From Cytophagaceae bacterium (GTDB lineage Bacteria > Bacteroidota > Bacteroidia > Cytophagales > Flexibacteraceae), in assembly GCA_027487695.1 (NCBI GenBank), contig JAIYDB010000024.1, forward strand, positions 16,824 to 80,823: 64,000 bases of DNA, read 5' to 3'. This document shows positions 27,717 to 36,683 of the stretch, one piece after another. The translations under genes were made by a program, and so were the position numbers. Position 1 is the first letter of the stretch, and the number at the start of each line of letters is the position of its first letter. The notes below the pieces were generated by a model. That model was not told the origin of the DNA and did no database searches. It saw only the letters and a list, made by a program, of their open reading frames with translations.

Positions 27717-27935
27717 CTACTTCGCTGTAACCTTTGGAGCTGTAACCTTACGAATAAGTAAGTAAATAGCATAAAGCATACAAGCATAGCTACCATAAGT
27801 AGTGACTATTAGAATCCAATCCACGCCTATTTTAGCGAGTGGGAAAACTAAGAATGTCGCAAGTAAAAATGCAATAATAGAAGTACCGAAAAACAGGAAT
27901 AGGATTCCTCCCCAAGTTGGATTGGTTGGTTTCAT
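27717..27935 (-). CDS. Small two-helix membrane protein
   Basis: 72 aa with two hydrophobic helices (about 9-32, GGILFLFFGTSIIAFLLATF, and 38-61, DWILIVTTYGSYACMLYAIY) and a basic tail. No family recognised. It starts 9 bp after the stop of the lipoprotein gene upstream, so the two probably share a transcript that ends at the repeat hairpin at 27653. Confidence 0.55.
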   Translation of the reverse strand: MKPTNPTWGGILFLFFGTSIIAFLLATFLVFPLAKIGVDWILIVTTYGSYACMLYAIYLLIRKVTAPKVTAK

Positions 27936-27944
27936 ATATGGTTT

Positions 27945-28670
27945 TTATTTAGTTTTAGGAATTTCAGGTAAAAGTTTGCCATTACAATCTACAGCATCCC
28001 AGCCAAATTTAATAGCAAAAAAACAATAAATGTTAGCAGCTAAAACGGTGGGTCCTGTCATTGTTGCGGGATGGTTATTATAAAAACAAAGTGTATATTC
28101 CATACATTCTGCTTTGTCTTTCCAAGGACGTAGATTAGGAAAATTAGGCAAGTCTGGGTTTTGCGTTTCGTTAACCCTTAAACCATTATTAACATCATAA
28201 TAGGCTATATAATTAACATCGTCGATTGGAGCATAAATATACTCTTTTCCTGAGTAACTGCTATTTGTCGAAGTATTGGCAGAATAAAGGTAAACAGTTC
28301 CCATAATTGTATTTCCTGAAGTACTATTCAAGGTATCCATAGTCCAAGTTATACATCCGAAGTCATTTCCTAGTAGTTTAGTTGAACGAGTAATAAAAAG
28401 CACTACACCGTTCATGTTATTAGGAATTTTGTACCAAGCAGTATCATTTCCTGGGTCAAATGATGCTTGATATTCCGATGATGCCTTTAGTTTTAAAAGG
28501 TCAGGATCAGAAGCACTAACAAGTATTGGAGTGCCTGTTTGAAACGTCAAACCAGAAAGAGGTTTCATGACCGTTTCATTACCTTTATTAGGTTTCGGCT
28601 CATCATTTTTTTCTTGATGAGAGCATGCAACTGTAAGAAACAGTGCAGGAATTAGGAGTAGCTTTCGCAT
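27945..28670 (-). CDS. Lipoprotein of unknown function
   Basis: 241 aa with a signal peptide and lipobox (LFLTVAC, Cys16), then a polar linker (SHQEKNDEPKPNKGNE). The body has NNMNGVVLFITRS, NTIMGTVYLYSANTS and a Cys pair near the C-terminus (AECMEYTLC). No known domain was recognised. On the minus strand the promoter region contains a run of seven G (plus-strand C7 at 28693-28699), about 25 nt upstream of the start, which could vary in length. Confidence 0.6.
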   Translation of the reverse strand: MRKLLLIPALFLTVACSHQEKNDEPKPNKGNETVMKPLSGLTFQTGTPILVSASDPDLLKLKASSEYQASFDPGNDTAWYKIPNNMNGVVLFITRSTKLLGNDFGCITWTMDTLNSTSGNTIMGTVYLYSANTSTNSSYSGKEYIYAPIDDVNYIAYYDVNNGLRVNETQNPDLPNFPNLRPWKDKAECMEYTLCFYNNHPATMTGPTVLAANIYCFFAIKFGWDAVDCNGKLLPEIPKTK

Positions 28671-29072
28671 AATTTTAATGATTTTTAAACTAAGTGCAAT
28701 TACCCCCCCACCAATGTTAATTTATTGTTAATTAAATATTAATAAATAGTTAAATTTTAGTATTTTAAAGTAACATATATTAATAGTGATATTTTATCTT
28801 GATTTAATGCAATTATTTATCCTTTTAAATAGGAAGTAAATCCCTAGAAGCAATGTAAAGTGGTTATTACTTGTTATACAAACTGCAAAAGATCCATGTT
28901 TATAAGTATTAGTTTATGTGGCCAAATTAGAAGTGTAAGAATAATACTACCATTATTAGTAGTATTTGGAGGTAGTTTAGTTTATGGAAATTCATCTTAG
29001 TAATTAGTATGCAATTATTAATACAAAATTGCATTAATAAGTAACTACAAATTCACATAAAAATAAACCTCC
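28671..29072. other. 402-bp AT-rich intergenic region
   Basis: Very AT-rich, with a C7 tract at 28693-28699, tracts of TTAATT and a short ORF at 28896-29000 described separately. No terminator stem, tRNA or other RNA was recognised. It probably holds the promoter of the lipoprotein gene on the minus strand. Confidence 0.5.
28896..29000 (+). CDS. Possible 34-aa signal-peptide-like ORF
   Basis: The plus-strand ORF reads MFISISLCGQIRSVR, then IILPLLVVFGGSLVYG and NSS, then stop. It looks like the N-terminus of a secreted protein: a basic stretch, 14 hydrophobic residues and a small-residue cleavage site, then an immediate stop. It may be a truncated gene or a tiny membrane protein. No homologue recognised; it may be chance in AT-rich DNA. 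Confidence 0.25.
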   Translation: MFISISLCGQIRSVRIILPLLVVFGGSLVYGNSS

Positions 29073-30284
29073 CTAACTAAACTTCATTGCCTTTACTGGA
29101 CTTATTCTATTCACTACCACCAACGGTAACACTAACGATAGGGCAGTAATGGTTAGTGTAATTAGGTTAATCACCAAAAAGTCGGTCCACGGCCAAGCAA
29201 TGGGCACAAAACTCATATAGTAGTTTTCAGGATCTAGCGGTATTATTTGGAATTGCCATTGTAGCCACGCTAGTAAAAAGCCTATGGCATTGCCAATTAA
29301 CATTCCTTGTAGTAGTATTCTGATACCTGTGAGCAGGAATATATTTCTCACTTGCAGGTTGTTAGCGCCTATGGTTTTTAAAATCCCCACCATTGGGCTG
29401 CGTTCCAAAACCATCAGCAATAAGGTGCTTGCCATATTAAAGCAGGCTACTATAATGATGAGGATAGTTAGTATTTCTACGTTCCTACCTATTACTTGTA
29501 GCCAATCAAATATTTGGGCGAATCGTTGGGTTACCGGGGTTATGCCCAATTCCACAGGTAGGGATTTTTCTATTTTACCTGCCTCGTAAATCCAGTTTTC
29601 TTGGTCTTTAAGTAGCACTTCTAATCCGTGGGCGGTTCCGCTTGGCCAAGTGTTGAGTTCTCTTATCAGCTCTATATCCGTGAAAATAAAGCTGTTATCA
29701 TAGTCTTCTAGTCCGCTGGTGAAAGTGCCCACTACTTGCACTTTTCTAAATTTCGGCGGATTCTGTAAAAAGTAAAGCCAAGCCACGCTATCTACTCCTG
29801 TTTGAAGTAGGTTAGCTTGTTTGGTGCTTACTATTATAGGGACCAGATTGGTATCGGCTAGGGTTTTACTAAGATTAGCGTCTGTAATTTGGGCAAAACC
29901 AGTGGGTAGGTGTTTTAGGTCGTACCCTTTTACGAGCACGCCTTGCAATTGAGAACCCGTTTTTAAAATAGCGGGCTTTTGAGCAAACACCACCGCACTT
30001 TTTACACTTGGATTTTCAGATAAAGCACCAGCAAGTGCATTGGCATTAGGAATATCAGGCAGTTCATAAGCCGATTCTGAAAGTCCGTTTATAGTGAAAT
30101 GGGCATTAAGTCCGTATATCTTCCTTTCTATCTCATCGCGAAAGCCTTTTAGTATGGCTACACTCAAAATCATTACCGCCATACCTAAGGCTATGGTAAT
30201 GGTGGCAATTCTAATTACGGTTGCAGCAAAACTTTGCCCTTTGTTAAAGCGTATTTTCTGACTGATGTATAGGGCTACGTTCAC
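29073..30284 (-). CDS. ABC transporter permease of the LolC/LolE (MacB/FtsX) type
   Basis: 403 aa. One N-terminal helix (about 20-45, IRIATITIALGMAVMILSVAILKG), a periplasmic domain (about 60-265), then three C-terminal helices, the FtsX-like arrangement (ILTILIIIVACFNMASTLLLMVLER, then VRNIFLLTGIRILLQGMLIG). The N-terminal MNVALYISQKIRF and the ERSPMVGILKTIGA turn match lipoprotein-releasing permeases. Bacteroidota often use a single LolCE-like permease for lipoprotein release; the partner ATPase (LolD) is not in the window. A minus-strand promoter at 30330-30357 drives it. Confidence 0.9.
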   Translation of the reverse strand: MNVALYISQKIRFNKGQSFAATVIRIATITIALGMAVMILSVAILKGFRDEIERKIYGLNAHFTINGLSESAYELPDIPNANALAGALSENPSVKSAVVFAQKPAILKTGSQLQGVLVKGYDLKHLPTGFAQITDANLSKTLADTNLVPIIVSTKQANLLQTGVDSVAWLYFLQNPPKFRKVQVVGTFTSGLEDYDNSFIFTDIELIRELNTWPSGTAHGLEVLLKDQENWIYEAGKIEKSLPVELGITPVTQRFAQIFDWLQVIGRNVEILTILIIIVACFNMASTLLLMVLERSPMVGILKTIGANNLQVRNIFLLTGIRILLQGMLIGNAIGFLLAWLQWQFQIIPLDPENYYMSFVPIAWPWTDFLVINLITLTITALSLVLPLVVVNRISPVKAMKFS

Positions 30285-30329
30285 TTTTTAGGTTAAGATA
30301 TTACAAGGGTACTTTTTTGTAATGCAGTG

Positions 30330-30357
30330 CAAATATAATCTACTCTGTAATGCTCAA
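30330..30357 (-). promoter_or_regulatory. Promoter of the LolC/E-like gene
   Basis: On the minus strand TTG (30355-30357), 17 nt, TATATTTG (30330-30337) fits the Bacteroidota -33/-7 consensus. The ATG is 45 nt downstream. Confidence 0.7.
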
Positions 30358-30388
30358 GTTTGTATTGTATAAATACCACCCCCGATAA

Positions 30389-30532
30389 ATGAAACTAAAC
30401 AAGATTAATTTAAGGTTGCTACTTGCCATAGTACTCTTGGTTGGTGTAATGACCGATTCAGCCTTGAAGCTATTTAGTAACAGTAGTTATACTGCATCGC
30501 CAGCCATGGTGAGTAGGGTAGCAGCCAAATAA
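30389..30532 (+). CDS. 47-aa small membrane protein
   Basis: ATG 30389 to TAA 30530-30532. It has a basic start (MKLNKINLR), one hydrophobic stretch (LLLAIVLLVGVM, about 10-21) and a polar tail ending VSRVAAK. A strong terminator lies 34 nt downstream (30566), so it appears to be a complete transcription unit. The function is unknown. Confidence is limited because the gene is short. Confidence 0.5.
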   Translation: MKLNKINLRLLLAIVLLVGVMTDSALKLFSNSSYTASPAMVSRVAAK

Positions 30533-30565
30533 AGTTTTCAATATTAACGCCAATTTCGGCATTAG

Positions 30566-30596
30566 AATACCTGAAATAGTTTTCAGGTATTTTTTT
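30566..30596 (+). terminator. Terminator after the 47-aa gene
   Basis: Stem AATACCTGAAA with TTTTCAGGTATT (30566-30590), then seven T. It ends exactly where the GTG of the next open frame begins, which argues against that GTG as a start. Confidence 0.88.
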
Positions 30597-30614
30597 GTGG
30601 CTAATTTGCAGCTT

Positions 30615-31520
30615 ATGAAATGGCGCCTATCGGTTTTTGGGGTTTTTGCATTGCTTTTTTGGCAGGTAGATAGCTATGCCCAAATTGCCGATAAAGTGAG
30701 CTGCAAGATTAACTTCTTAACAGATAGTATTAAAATTGGGCAGCCTGTGGCGGTTTCTGTATTGGTGAAGCACCCAGTAAACTCTGAGGTTTTGTTTCCT
30801 GATAGCAATTTGAATATTGAACCACTTCAAATTATTGAAAAATCTTGGTTCCCCACTAAGTCAGATTCTTTATTTAGTACCGATAGTGCCATTTATTGGG
30901 TAACTACTTGGCAACCAGCTAGAGGGTACTCGCTTTCGTTTCCTGTGTATTTGCTAAATGAATTAGGCGATAGCACCACAATTATCAGTAATTCAGATAC
31001 CTTGTTTTTCAAGTCGGTTTTTGTGCCACAGCAAAGCAAAGGGGTAAAAGCTGAAACCAACTTCTCCTTTATCCAGCCCTTGTTTAACTATCCGTATTGG
31101 GCATTGGGTGGGGGATTAGCCTCTGTTGTTGTGATTGCGTTGTTGTTTTTCTTCGCCAAGCCTTTGCAGCGAGGGATAAGGCTATTGTTACTTTGGCGAA
31201 CAGCAAGAATTTTCGATAGTAATTTTGAAAGATTAGCATTACAGGCTACTAGGTCTAAAAATATCAAGCTATTGGAGCAATCGTTAAACCTTTGGAAGCA
31301 GCATTTGGAACGACTTACCAATAAGGCTTTTACCACTTATACCACCAAAGATTTCTATAACGATTTGGAAGACGAGCAGCTATTGGAAGTACTTCAACGT
31401 ATAGACAGAGGTATTTACGGTGGCTCTGAAGAGGTAATTGGTGCCGATATTTTTCCCGTGTTAAAGGGCTATGCCCTCAAATTTTACAAGGAACGGAGGC
31501 TTGCCATAAGCAATGAATAA
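30615..31520 (+). CDS. DUF4381-like/Bat-associated membrane protein
   Basis: 301 aa from ATG 30615; the GTG at 30597 lies on a terminator T run and is rejected. Signal peptide (about 1-22), a periplasmic beta domain (25-150) of the type found in BatD and DUF4381 proteins (IGQPVAVSVLVKHP), one helix at about 163-182 (ALGGGLASVVVIALLFFFA), and a cytoplasmic helical part. Its 3' end overlaps the BatA start by 8 nt. Such genes usually lie between the DUF58 gene and batA in Bat operons, but MoxR and DUF58 are absent here. Confidence 0.7.
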   Translation: MKWRLSVFGVFALLFWQVDSYAQIADKVSCKINFLTDSIKIGQPVAVSVLVKHPVNSEVLFPDSNLNIEPLQIIEKSWFPTKSDSLFSTDSAIYWVTTWQPARGYSLSFPVYLLNELGDSTTIISNSDTLFFKSVFVPQQSKGVKAETNFSFIQPLFNYPYWALGGGLASVVVIALLFFFAKPLQRGIRLLLLWRTARIFDSNFERLALQATRSKNIKLLEQSLNLWKQHLERLTNKAFTTYTTKDFYNDLEDEQLLEVLQRIDRGIYGGSEEVIGADIFPVLKGYALKFYKERRLAISNE

Positions 31521-32565
31521 CGATCCGATATTAAACGGGCTGTGGTTTTCACTAGGTTGGTTTTCGCCAGCTAAGTTATTCGCCTATAGCTATGGGCGTC
31601 CCTTGTTTTTATATGCCATTGGCTTTATTCCCTTGGTATTTATATTCAGGTTCCTGATTTATAATAGCTTCAGGTTTAGATTTAAAGTAGCCCCAATAGA
31701 AGGAAAACTCACGAGAAGCTGGACTTCTTGGTTGCGTTTTGTGCCAGGTACTTTACTTAGTTTGGCTATTGGCTGTGTACTGCTTGCCTTATCAAGACCA
31801 CAAACCAGTGAAGTATTTCAGGAACAGTTAGCCCAAGGGATAGATATTGTAATTGCCCTAGATGTATCAGAATCAATGGGTATTGAAGATTTGCAGCCCA
31901 ATAGGTTGGAAGCAGCTAAAGGCTTGGCTCAGCAATTTCTAATAGCCAGAAAATCTGATAGAATTGGGTTAGTTGCCTTTGCAGCACAATCTTATAGCGT
32001 AATGCCCTTAACACCAGATAAAGCCTTGTTGGCAGCATCGTTAAAAAACTTTGACTTTGCTATGATTGAACAAGGGGGCACAGCTATTGGCAATGCCCTA
32101 GGAGTTTCTATTAACCGTTTGCGTAGTAGCCAGAGTAAAAGCAAGGCTATCCTTATTATATCAGATGGTAATAATACTGCTGGAAATATAGACCCTAACA
32201 CGGCTGCTACTCTTGCCAAAGCGTTTAAAATAAAGATTTACAGCATTTTGGTGGGTAAAGGCGGTTTGGTTCCTTTTGGTAAGAATTCCGATGGTACCAT
32301 TCAGATGATTGATAACTCAGTAGATGAAAGCACCCTCAGAAATGTAGCCCGTCTGTCAGATGGTAAGTATTTTAGAGCAACTGATAACGCCGCACTTACC
32401 ACAGTATTCAAAGAAATAGACAAATTGGAAACCAGTAATGTTAAGCTAAATACCTACACTTTAAGTACCGATTACTATGCCATCTATAGTGCTTGGGCAC
32501 TCATTTTTATTGCCTTATGGCTTTTTTCGAAGGCTACTTTTATGGGTAATATACTGGAAGACTAA
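31513..32565 (+). CDS. BatA-type von Willebrand factor A membrane protein
   Basis: 350 aa. Two N-terminal helices (about 30-48 and 78-93), a VWA domain (about 109-300) with a complete MIDAS: D117-V-S-E-S121 (DxSxS), Thr190 in QGGTAIG, and SDGNN. A final helix lies near 325-345 (AIYSAWALIFIALWLF). BatA was named for aerotolerance in Bacteroides and works in stress tolerance with BatB-E. The usual BatB, BatC and BatD genes are not adjacent, and a BatE-like gene lies 31 kb away at 63112. Confidence 0.92.
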   Translation: MNNDPILNGLWFSLGWFSPAKLFAYSYGRPLFLYAIGFIPLVFIFRFLIYNSFRFRFKVAPIEGKLTRSWTSWLRFVPGTLLSLAIGCVLLALSRPQTSEVFQEQLAQGIDIVIALDVSESMGIEDLQPNRLEAAKGLAQQFLIARKSDRIGLVAFAAQSYSVMPLTPDKALLAASLKNFDFAMIEQGGTAIGNALGVSINRLRSSQSKSKAILIISDGNNTAGNIDPNTAATLAKAFKIKIYSILVGKGGLVPFGKNSDGTIQMIDNSVDESTLRNVARLSDGKYFRATDNAALTTVFKEIDKLETSNVKLNTYTLSTDYYAIYSAWALIFIALWLFSKATFMGNILED

Positions 32566-32792
32566 TTTTACTAGGCAAAATTAGGACTAAAGATTAGCCG
32601 TGCTATTGTTAAGGGAATATTGTTTTTATACAAATTTTGCCGTTTCGTTGGTTTCTGGCATAAGCTTTTTGTAATTTTACCACCTCATTAAAGAACATTC
32701 ATCGGCGTTCTTGGGTTATGGAACCTTGTTATTGCTGATATATTGATTAGTATTTAACTGAAAAGTACCCGAACAACGCGTTAATAACAACA

Positions 32793-33908
32793 ATGAAAAA
32801 AGCTCTTATCACTGGTATTACTGGGCAGGATGGTGCCTACCTAACTGAACTTTTGTTAAACAAAGGTTATGAAGTTCACGGTATCAAACGTAGATCTTCT
32901 TTATTTAATACCGACCGTATTGACCACCTGTACCAAGATCCTCACGATAAGAATATCCGTTTTAAGTTGCACTACGGCGATCTTTCAGATTCTACCAACT
33001 TAATCCGTATTATTCAGGAAGTTCAGCCAGACGAAATATATAACTTAGGTGCAATGAGCCACGTAAAAGTGAGCTTTGATACTCCTGAGTACACTGCTAA
33101 TGCCGATGGTATTGGTACGCTTCGTATTTTGGAAGCTATCCGTATTTTAGGATTAGTTGAAAAAACTAAGATTTACCAAGCTTCTACTTCTGAACTTTAT
33201 GGTTTAGTACAAGAAGTTCCTCAATCTGAAAAAACTCCATTTTACCCACGTTCGCCTTATGCTGTGGCTAAAATGTATGCATATTGGATTACAGTAAACT
33301 ATCGTGAAGCTTACGGTATGTATGCTTGTAACGGTATCCTATTCAATCACGAATCACCTTTACGTGGCGAAACTTTCGTAACCCGTAAAATTACCAGAGC
33401 GGTATCTCGTATTGCTATGGGTTTACAAGAAAAATTATTCTTAGGTAACCTAGATTCTCAACGCGATTGGGGCCACGCTAAGGATTATGTAGAAGCTATG
33501 TACCTTATTCTTCAGCAAGAAAAGGCCGAAGACTTTGTAATTGCTACTGGCGTAACTACCCGTGTACGTGAGTTTGTACGTATGGCTTTTGCAGAATGTG
33601 GTATTACTGTTGAATTTAAAGGTGAAGGTGTTAATGAAGTAGGTTTTGTAACCGCTTGTAATAACCCAGAATACCAAGTTGCTATTGGTAAGGAAGTTGT
33701 AGCGGTCGATTCTCGTTACTTCCGTCCTACAGAAGTAGAACTATTAATTGGCGACCCTACCAAGAGCAAGACTCAACTAGGTTGGGAACCAAAATACGAT
33801 CTTAAAATGCTCGTTAACGATATGATGACTGCTGATATCAAGCTATTTAAGCGTGATACATACCTTCAAAAAGGTGGTCACAAGATTATGAACTATCACG
33901 AGTTATAG
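32793..33908 (+). CDS. gmd: GDP-mannose 4,6-dehydratase
   Basis: 371 aa, the typical length. NADP-binding [10 protein letters not shown] (8-17), the SDR catalytic pair in [12 protein letters not shown] (YxxxK), GDLSDS and [12 protein letters not shown]. It converts GDP-D-mannose to GDP-4-keto-6-deoxymannose, first step to GDP-L-fucose. The fcl gene follows 67 bp downstream with a strong hairpin in between, so expression of the pair may be graded. Confidence 0.97.
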   Translation: MKKALITGITGQDGAYLTELLLNKGYEVHGIKRRSSLFNTDRIDHLYQDPHDKNIRFKLHYGDLSDSTNLIRIIQEVQPDEIYNLGAMSHVKVSFDTPEYTANADGIGTLRILEAIRILGLVEKTKIYQASTSELYGLVQEVPQSEKTPFYPRSPYAVAKMYAYWITVNYREAYGMYACNGILFNHESPLRGETFVTRKITRAVSRIAMGLQEKLFLGNLDSQRDWGHAKDYVEAMYLILQQEKAEDFVIATGVTTRVREFVRMAFAECGITVEFKGEGVNEVGFVTACNNPEYQVAIGKEVVAVDSRYFRPTEVELLIGDPTKSKTQLGWEPKYDLKMLVNDMMTADIKLFKRDTYLQKGGHKIMNYHEL

Positions 33909-33922
33909 TAGAAAATAATAAT

Positions 33923-33957
33923 CCAAGGGGCGTTCTTAATTAGGACGCCCTTCTTGG
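33923..33957 (+). promoter_or_regulatory. Hairpin between gmd and fcl (possible attenuator)
   Basis: Stem CCAAG+GGGCGT with ACGCCC+CTTGG (33923-33933 with 33945-33957, bulge TT). It lacks a T run after it, so it is not a normal terminator; it may act as an mRNA stability or attenuation element. Confidence 0.45.
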
Positions 33958-33975
33958 TAAAAACAATCATTTTCA

Positions 33976-34917
33976 ATGGAAAAGAACGCCAAAATTTATA
34001 TTGCTGGTCACCGTGGTATGGTGGGTAGTGCTATTATGCGTAACCTACAAGCGGCAGGTTACAACAACTTTGTAACCCGTACAAGTAGTGAATTAGATTT
34101 AAGAGATACCCAAGCTGTAGCTAGTTTCTTTGCTGCCGAAAAGCCTGATTATGTGTTTTTAGCAGCGGCAAAAGTGGGTGGTATTGTCGCTAACAATACT
34201 TACCGTGCCGATTTTATCTATGAGAACTTAATGATTCAGAACAATGTAATTCACCAATCGTATTTGAACGGGGTGAAGAAACTATTGTTCTTGGGATCGT
34301 CTTGTATATATCCAAAAATGGCGCCTCAGCCGTTGAAGGAAGAATACTTACTTACTGGCTTATTAGAGCCTACCAATGAGCCTTATGCCATTGCAAAAAT
34401 TGCTGGTATTAAGATGTGCGATGCATACAGAGATCAGTATGGCTGTAACTTTATATCGGTAATGCCTACAAACCTATATGGCCCTAACGATAATTACGAC
34501 CTTAACAATAGTCACGTATTACCAGCACTTATTCGTAAGTTCCACGAAGCTAAAATGAGCGGTAATGCAGAAGTAGTTTGCTGGGGTAGCGGTTCGCCAA
34601 TGCGCGAGTTCTTACACGCCGATGATTTGGCTGAGGCTTGTGTGTATTTGATGCATAATTATAGTGAGCCTAGCTTAGTTAACATTGGCACTGGTACCGA
34701 TGTAACAATTAAGGAATTGGCAGAGACTGTGGCCAAAACTGTAGGTTTTGAAGGTACTATATTTTGGGATACAACCAAACCAGATGGCACTCCTCGTAAA
34801 CTGATGGATGTAAGTAAGTTACATAGCTATGGCTGGAAGCATAAAATTGAACTTGCCGATGGTATTGCTTCAGTTTATGCTGAAGTAAAAGATACTTTAA
34901 TGGCTCCAAGAGCTTAA
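33976..34917 (+). CDS. fcl: GDP-L-fucose synthase
   Basis: 313 aa. NADP-binding [10 protein letters not shown] (12-21), [15 protein letters not shown] and [10 protein letters not shown] with the catalytic Tyr-Lys pair, [12 protein letters not shown]. It performs the 3,5-epimerisation and reduction that makes GDP-L-fucose, feeding fucosylated surface glycans. It ends before a bidirectional terminator. Confidence 0.97.
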   Translation: MEKNAKIYIAGHRGMVGSAIMRNLQAAGYNNFVTRTSSELDLRDTQAVASFFAAEKPDYVFLAAAKVGGIVANNTYRADFIYENLMIQNNVIHQSYLNGVKKLLFLGSSCIYPKMAPQPLKEEYLLTGLLEPTNEPYAIAKIAGIKMCDAYRDQYGCNFISVMPTNLYGPNDNYDLNNSHVLPALIRKFHEAKMSGNAEVVCWGSGSPMREFLHADDLAEACVYLMHNYSEPSLVNIGTGTDVTIKELAETVAKTVGFEGTIFWDTTKPDGTPRKLMDVSKLHSYGWKHKIELADGIASVYAEVKDTLMAPRA

Positions 34918-34940
34918 ACAAATTTTGGATTTAATTCATA

Positions 34941-34981
34941 GTTCATTAAAAAAGCCCGCGAAGCGGGCTTTTTTAATGAAC
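34941..34981 (+). terminator. Strong bidirectional terminator between fcl and the phosphatase gene
   Basis: A perfect 19-bp stem (34941-34959 with 34963-34981, core AAAGCCCGC/GCGGGCTTT) with a 3-nt loop GAA. It ends two convergent genes. Confidence 0.95.
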
Positions 34982-35000
34982 TATAGTTTAGCGTTGGTTT

Positions 35001-36476
35001 TTAAGCTATATGTTCGACTGCCTTGTTTGAAGTAACCTTCACACAATCGTCTATTTCAAAGCCTATCATCAACATATCATCGGTTTGAGGGGTGTTTCCT
35101 TGCCATTGAGTAAGGCTGTGTTCAAGTATTTCACCAATGTAATTACTCGGTTTTTTGCTATTTGAAATTAGGGTTTCCCTAAGCTGATTAATCATAAATT
35201 TCTTACCGTTTTTGATACCTATTTGGTCTGTAATGCCATCGGTAAACAAATAGATTTGATCGGTCTGTTGTAAAGTAATCTCAATTTGATCGTAGCATTC
35301 TAATAGGTTAATGCAGCTTCCAATTGAAAACTTACTGCCTTTGGTTTCTATCAATTCGCCATTTCTTACAATAAGTAAAGGTCTTTTAGCACCTGAAAAA
35401 AGTAATTGTTTGGCATCTGGACTTATTCTAATTAAGGCAATATCCATTCCTTCGTGAGTATTTACAGCTCCTTCTGAATGCGATTTGCGTATTCTGATAT
35501 TCAGGTTCTCGAGAAAATCTTTTGGGGTAGGGAGGTGCTTTTCTTCAAATATCTGATTTAACAATGTAGCTCCTAAAACGGTCATTAATGCTCCTGGTAC
35601 ACCATGTCCGGTACAATCGGCTACTGCCAAATAGGTATATCCTGCTTTTTGCCGGAACCAGAAGAAATCGCCACTTACAATATCTTTCGGTTTACTAATG
35701 ATAAAGCAATTTGGCAACTTGTTGTTTAACTCATTTACGGGAGAAAGGATAGATTCTTGTATTTTTTTGGCATAGCTAAGGCTGTCTGTAATTCTAAGGT
35801 AGGCAGCCTGTAGTTCTACTTGTTGGGTTTTAATTGCACTATTCTGTAAAACGATTTCTTCGTTTTGGTTTGCTAATTTTATGTTGGCAGAATCTAATAA
35901 ATAGCGCTGGGTAATTTCAGTAAGGAAAGCATCGTAACGCATTTTGCCTGTGATTGCAGGGATTAGCATAGCTGTAAATACTACTAAACCTCCATTTCTG
36001 AAATGAATATTGAAGGTATCGATCCCAAAAAACAAGAAGAACACTATTGATAAAAGTAAAGCATATCCAACAAAAACTAGGCTATTCATAGGCCGCCAAG
36101 CAAGTGCAGCCCCCAGACTCAGATAATAAGCGGCAGCCCCTAAGTTATAAGTGAGCATTGCATTTTCTGGAACCACGTTCATGGTATATAGTACCTGACA
36201 AAGTAATGGCGCCAACGATAAATGAGTGCCTACTTCCATATTCAGCAAGTTTTTTGATACAAGCGCATATAATCCTAAACAAAAAACTAAAAGTGTTATT
36301 CTTATAATTATGAACTGATCGAATACTAAAGGTGCTAAGAACCAGTCAAAAGGTAACCAAGCCAGATTGATTAGTGGAGTAACTAATAAACCAAGCAAGG
36401 AGGTAGATTTAAAAGTTCTAATCCGTTCTTCGTCAATTCTTGATTTTGGAATTTTATCGTAGGAACTATACTGCAT
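35001..36476 (-). CDS. Membrane-bound SpoIIE/PP2C-family serine/threonine phosphatase
   Basis: 491 aa. About six hydrophobic segments (30-190), a coiled linker (about 200-235), then a SpoIIE/PP2C domain (about 250-475): SGDFFWF, VADCTGHGVPGALMT with the metal-binding Asp, and LFTDGITDQ. Many Bacteroidota carry such phosphatases as partners of sigma-factor/anti-sigma switches, but none is adjacent here. The membrane sensor part shows no named domain, so the stimulus is unknown. Confidence 0.88.
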   Translation of the reverse strand: MQYSSYDKIPKSRIDEERIRTFKSTSLLGLLVTPLINLAWLPFDWFLAPLVFDQFIIIRITLLVFCLGLYALVSKNLLNMEVGTHLSLAPLLCQVLYTMNVVPENAMLTYNLGAAAYYLSLGAALAWRPMNSLVFVGYALLLSIVFFLFFGIDTFNIHFRNGGLVVFTAMLIPAITGKMRYDAFLTEITQRYLLDSANIKLANQNEEIVLQNSAIKTQQVELQAAYLRITDSLSYAKKIQESILSPVNELNNKLPNCFIISKPKDIVSGDFFWFRQKAGYTYLAVADCTGHGVPGALMTVLGATLLNQIFEEKHLPTPKDFLENLNIRIRKSHSEGAVNTHEGMDIALIRISPDAKQLLFSGAKRPLLIVRNGELIETKGSKFSIGSCINLLECYDQIEITLQQTDQIYLFTDGITDQIGIKNGKKFMINQLRETLISNSKKPSNYIGEILEHSLTQWQGNTPQTDDMLMIGFEIDDCVKVTSNKAVEHIA

Positions 36477-36683
36477 TTTTAACTTTTTAATAGTGTTTAC
36501 AGCGGATAAATATGCTAATGAAAATAGAGTTGTTATTGATTTTTGAAGTAAGCAATATGTTTACTTATCTGAAATTTAGCTAGAAGAACTAGGTTAGACT
36601 TAAAGGTGACTATTTTTGCTCACTTTGTTTTGCCATCATAGTAATATATATGGTGAAATGAGTGATAAAGATATTTGAATAAC

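Noticed and set aside
30597..30614. GTG start at 30597 for the Bat-associated gene
   Set aside because: It lies on the terminator T run of the 47-aa gene; the ATG at 30615 with the signal peptide is better.
36675..36683. TTG start of the ANL-like protein
   Set aside because: It overlaps a TATTTG-type box and adds three residues only; ATG 36684 chosen.
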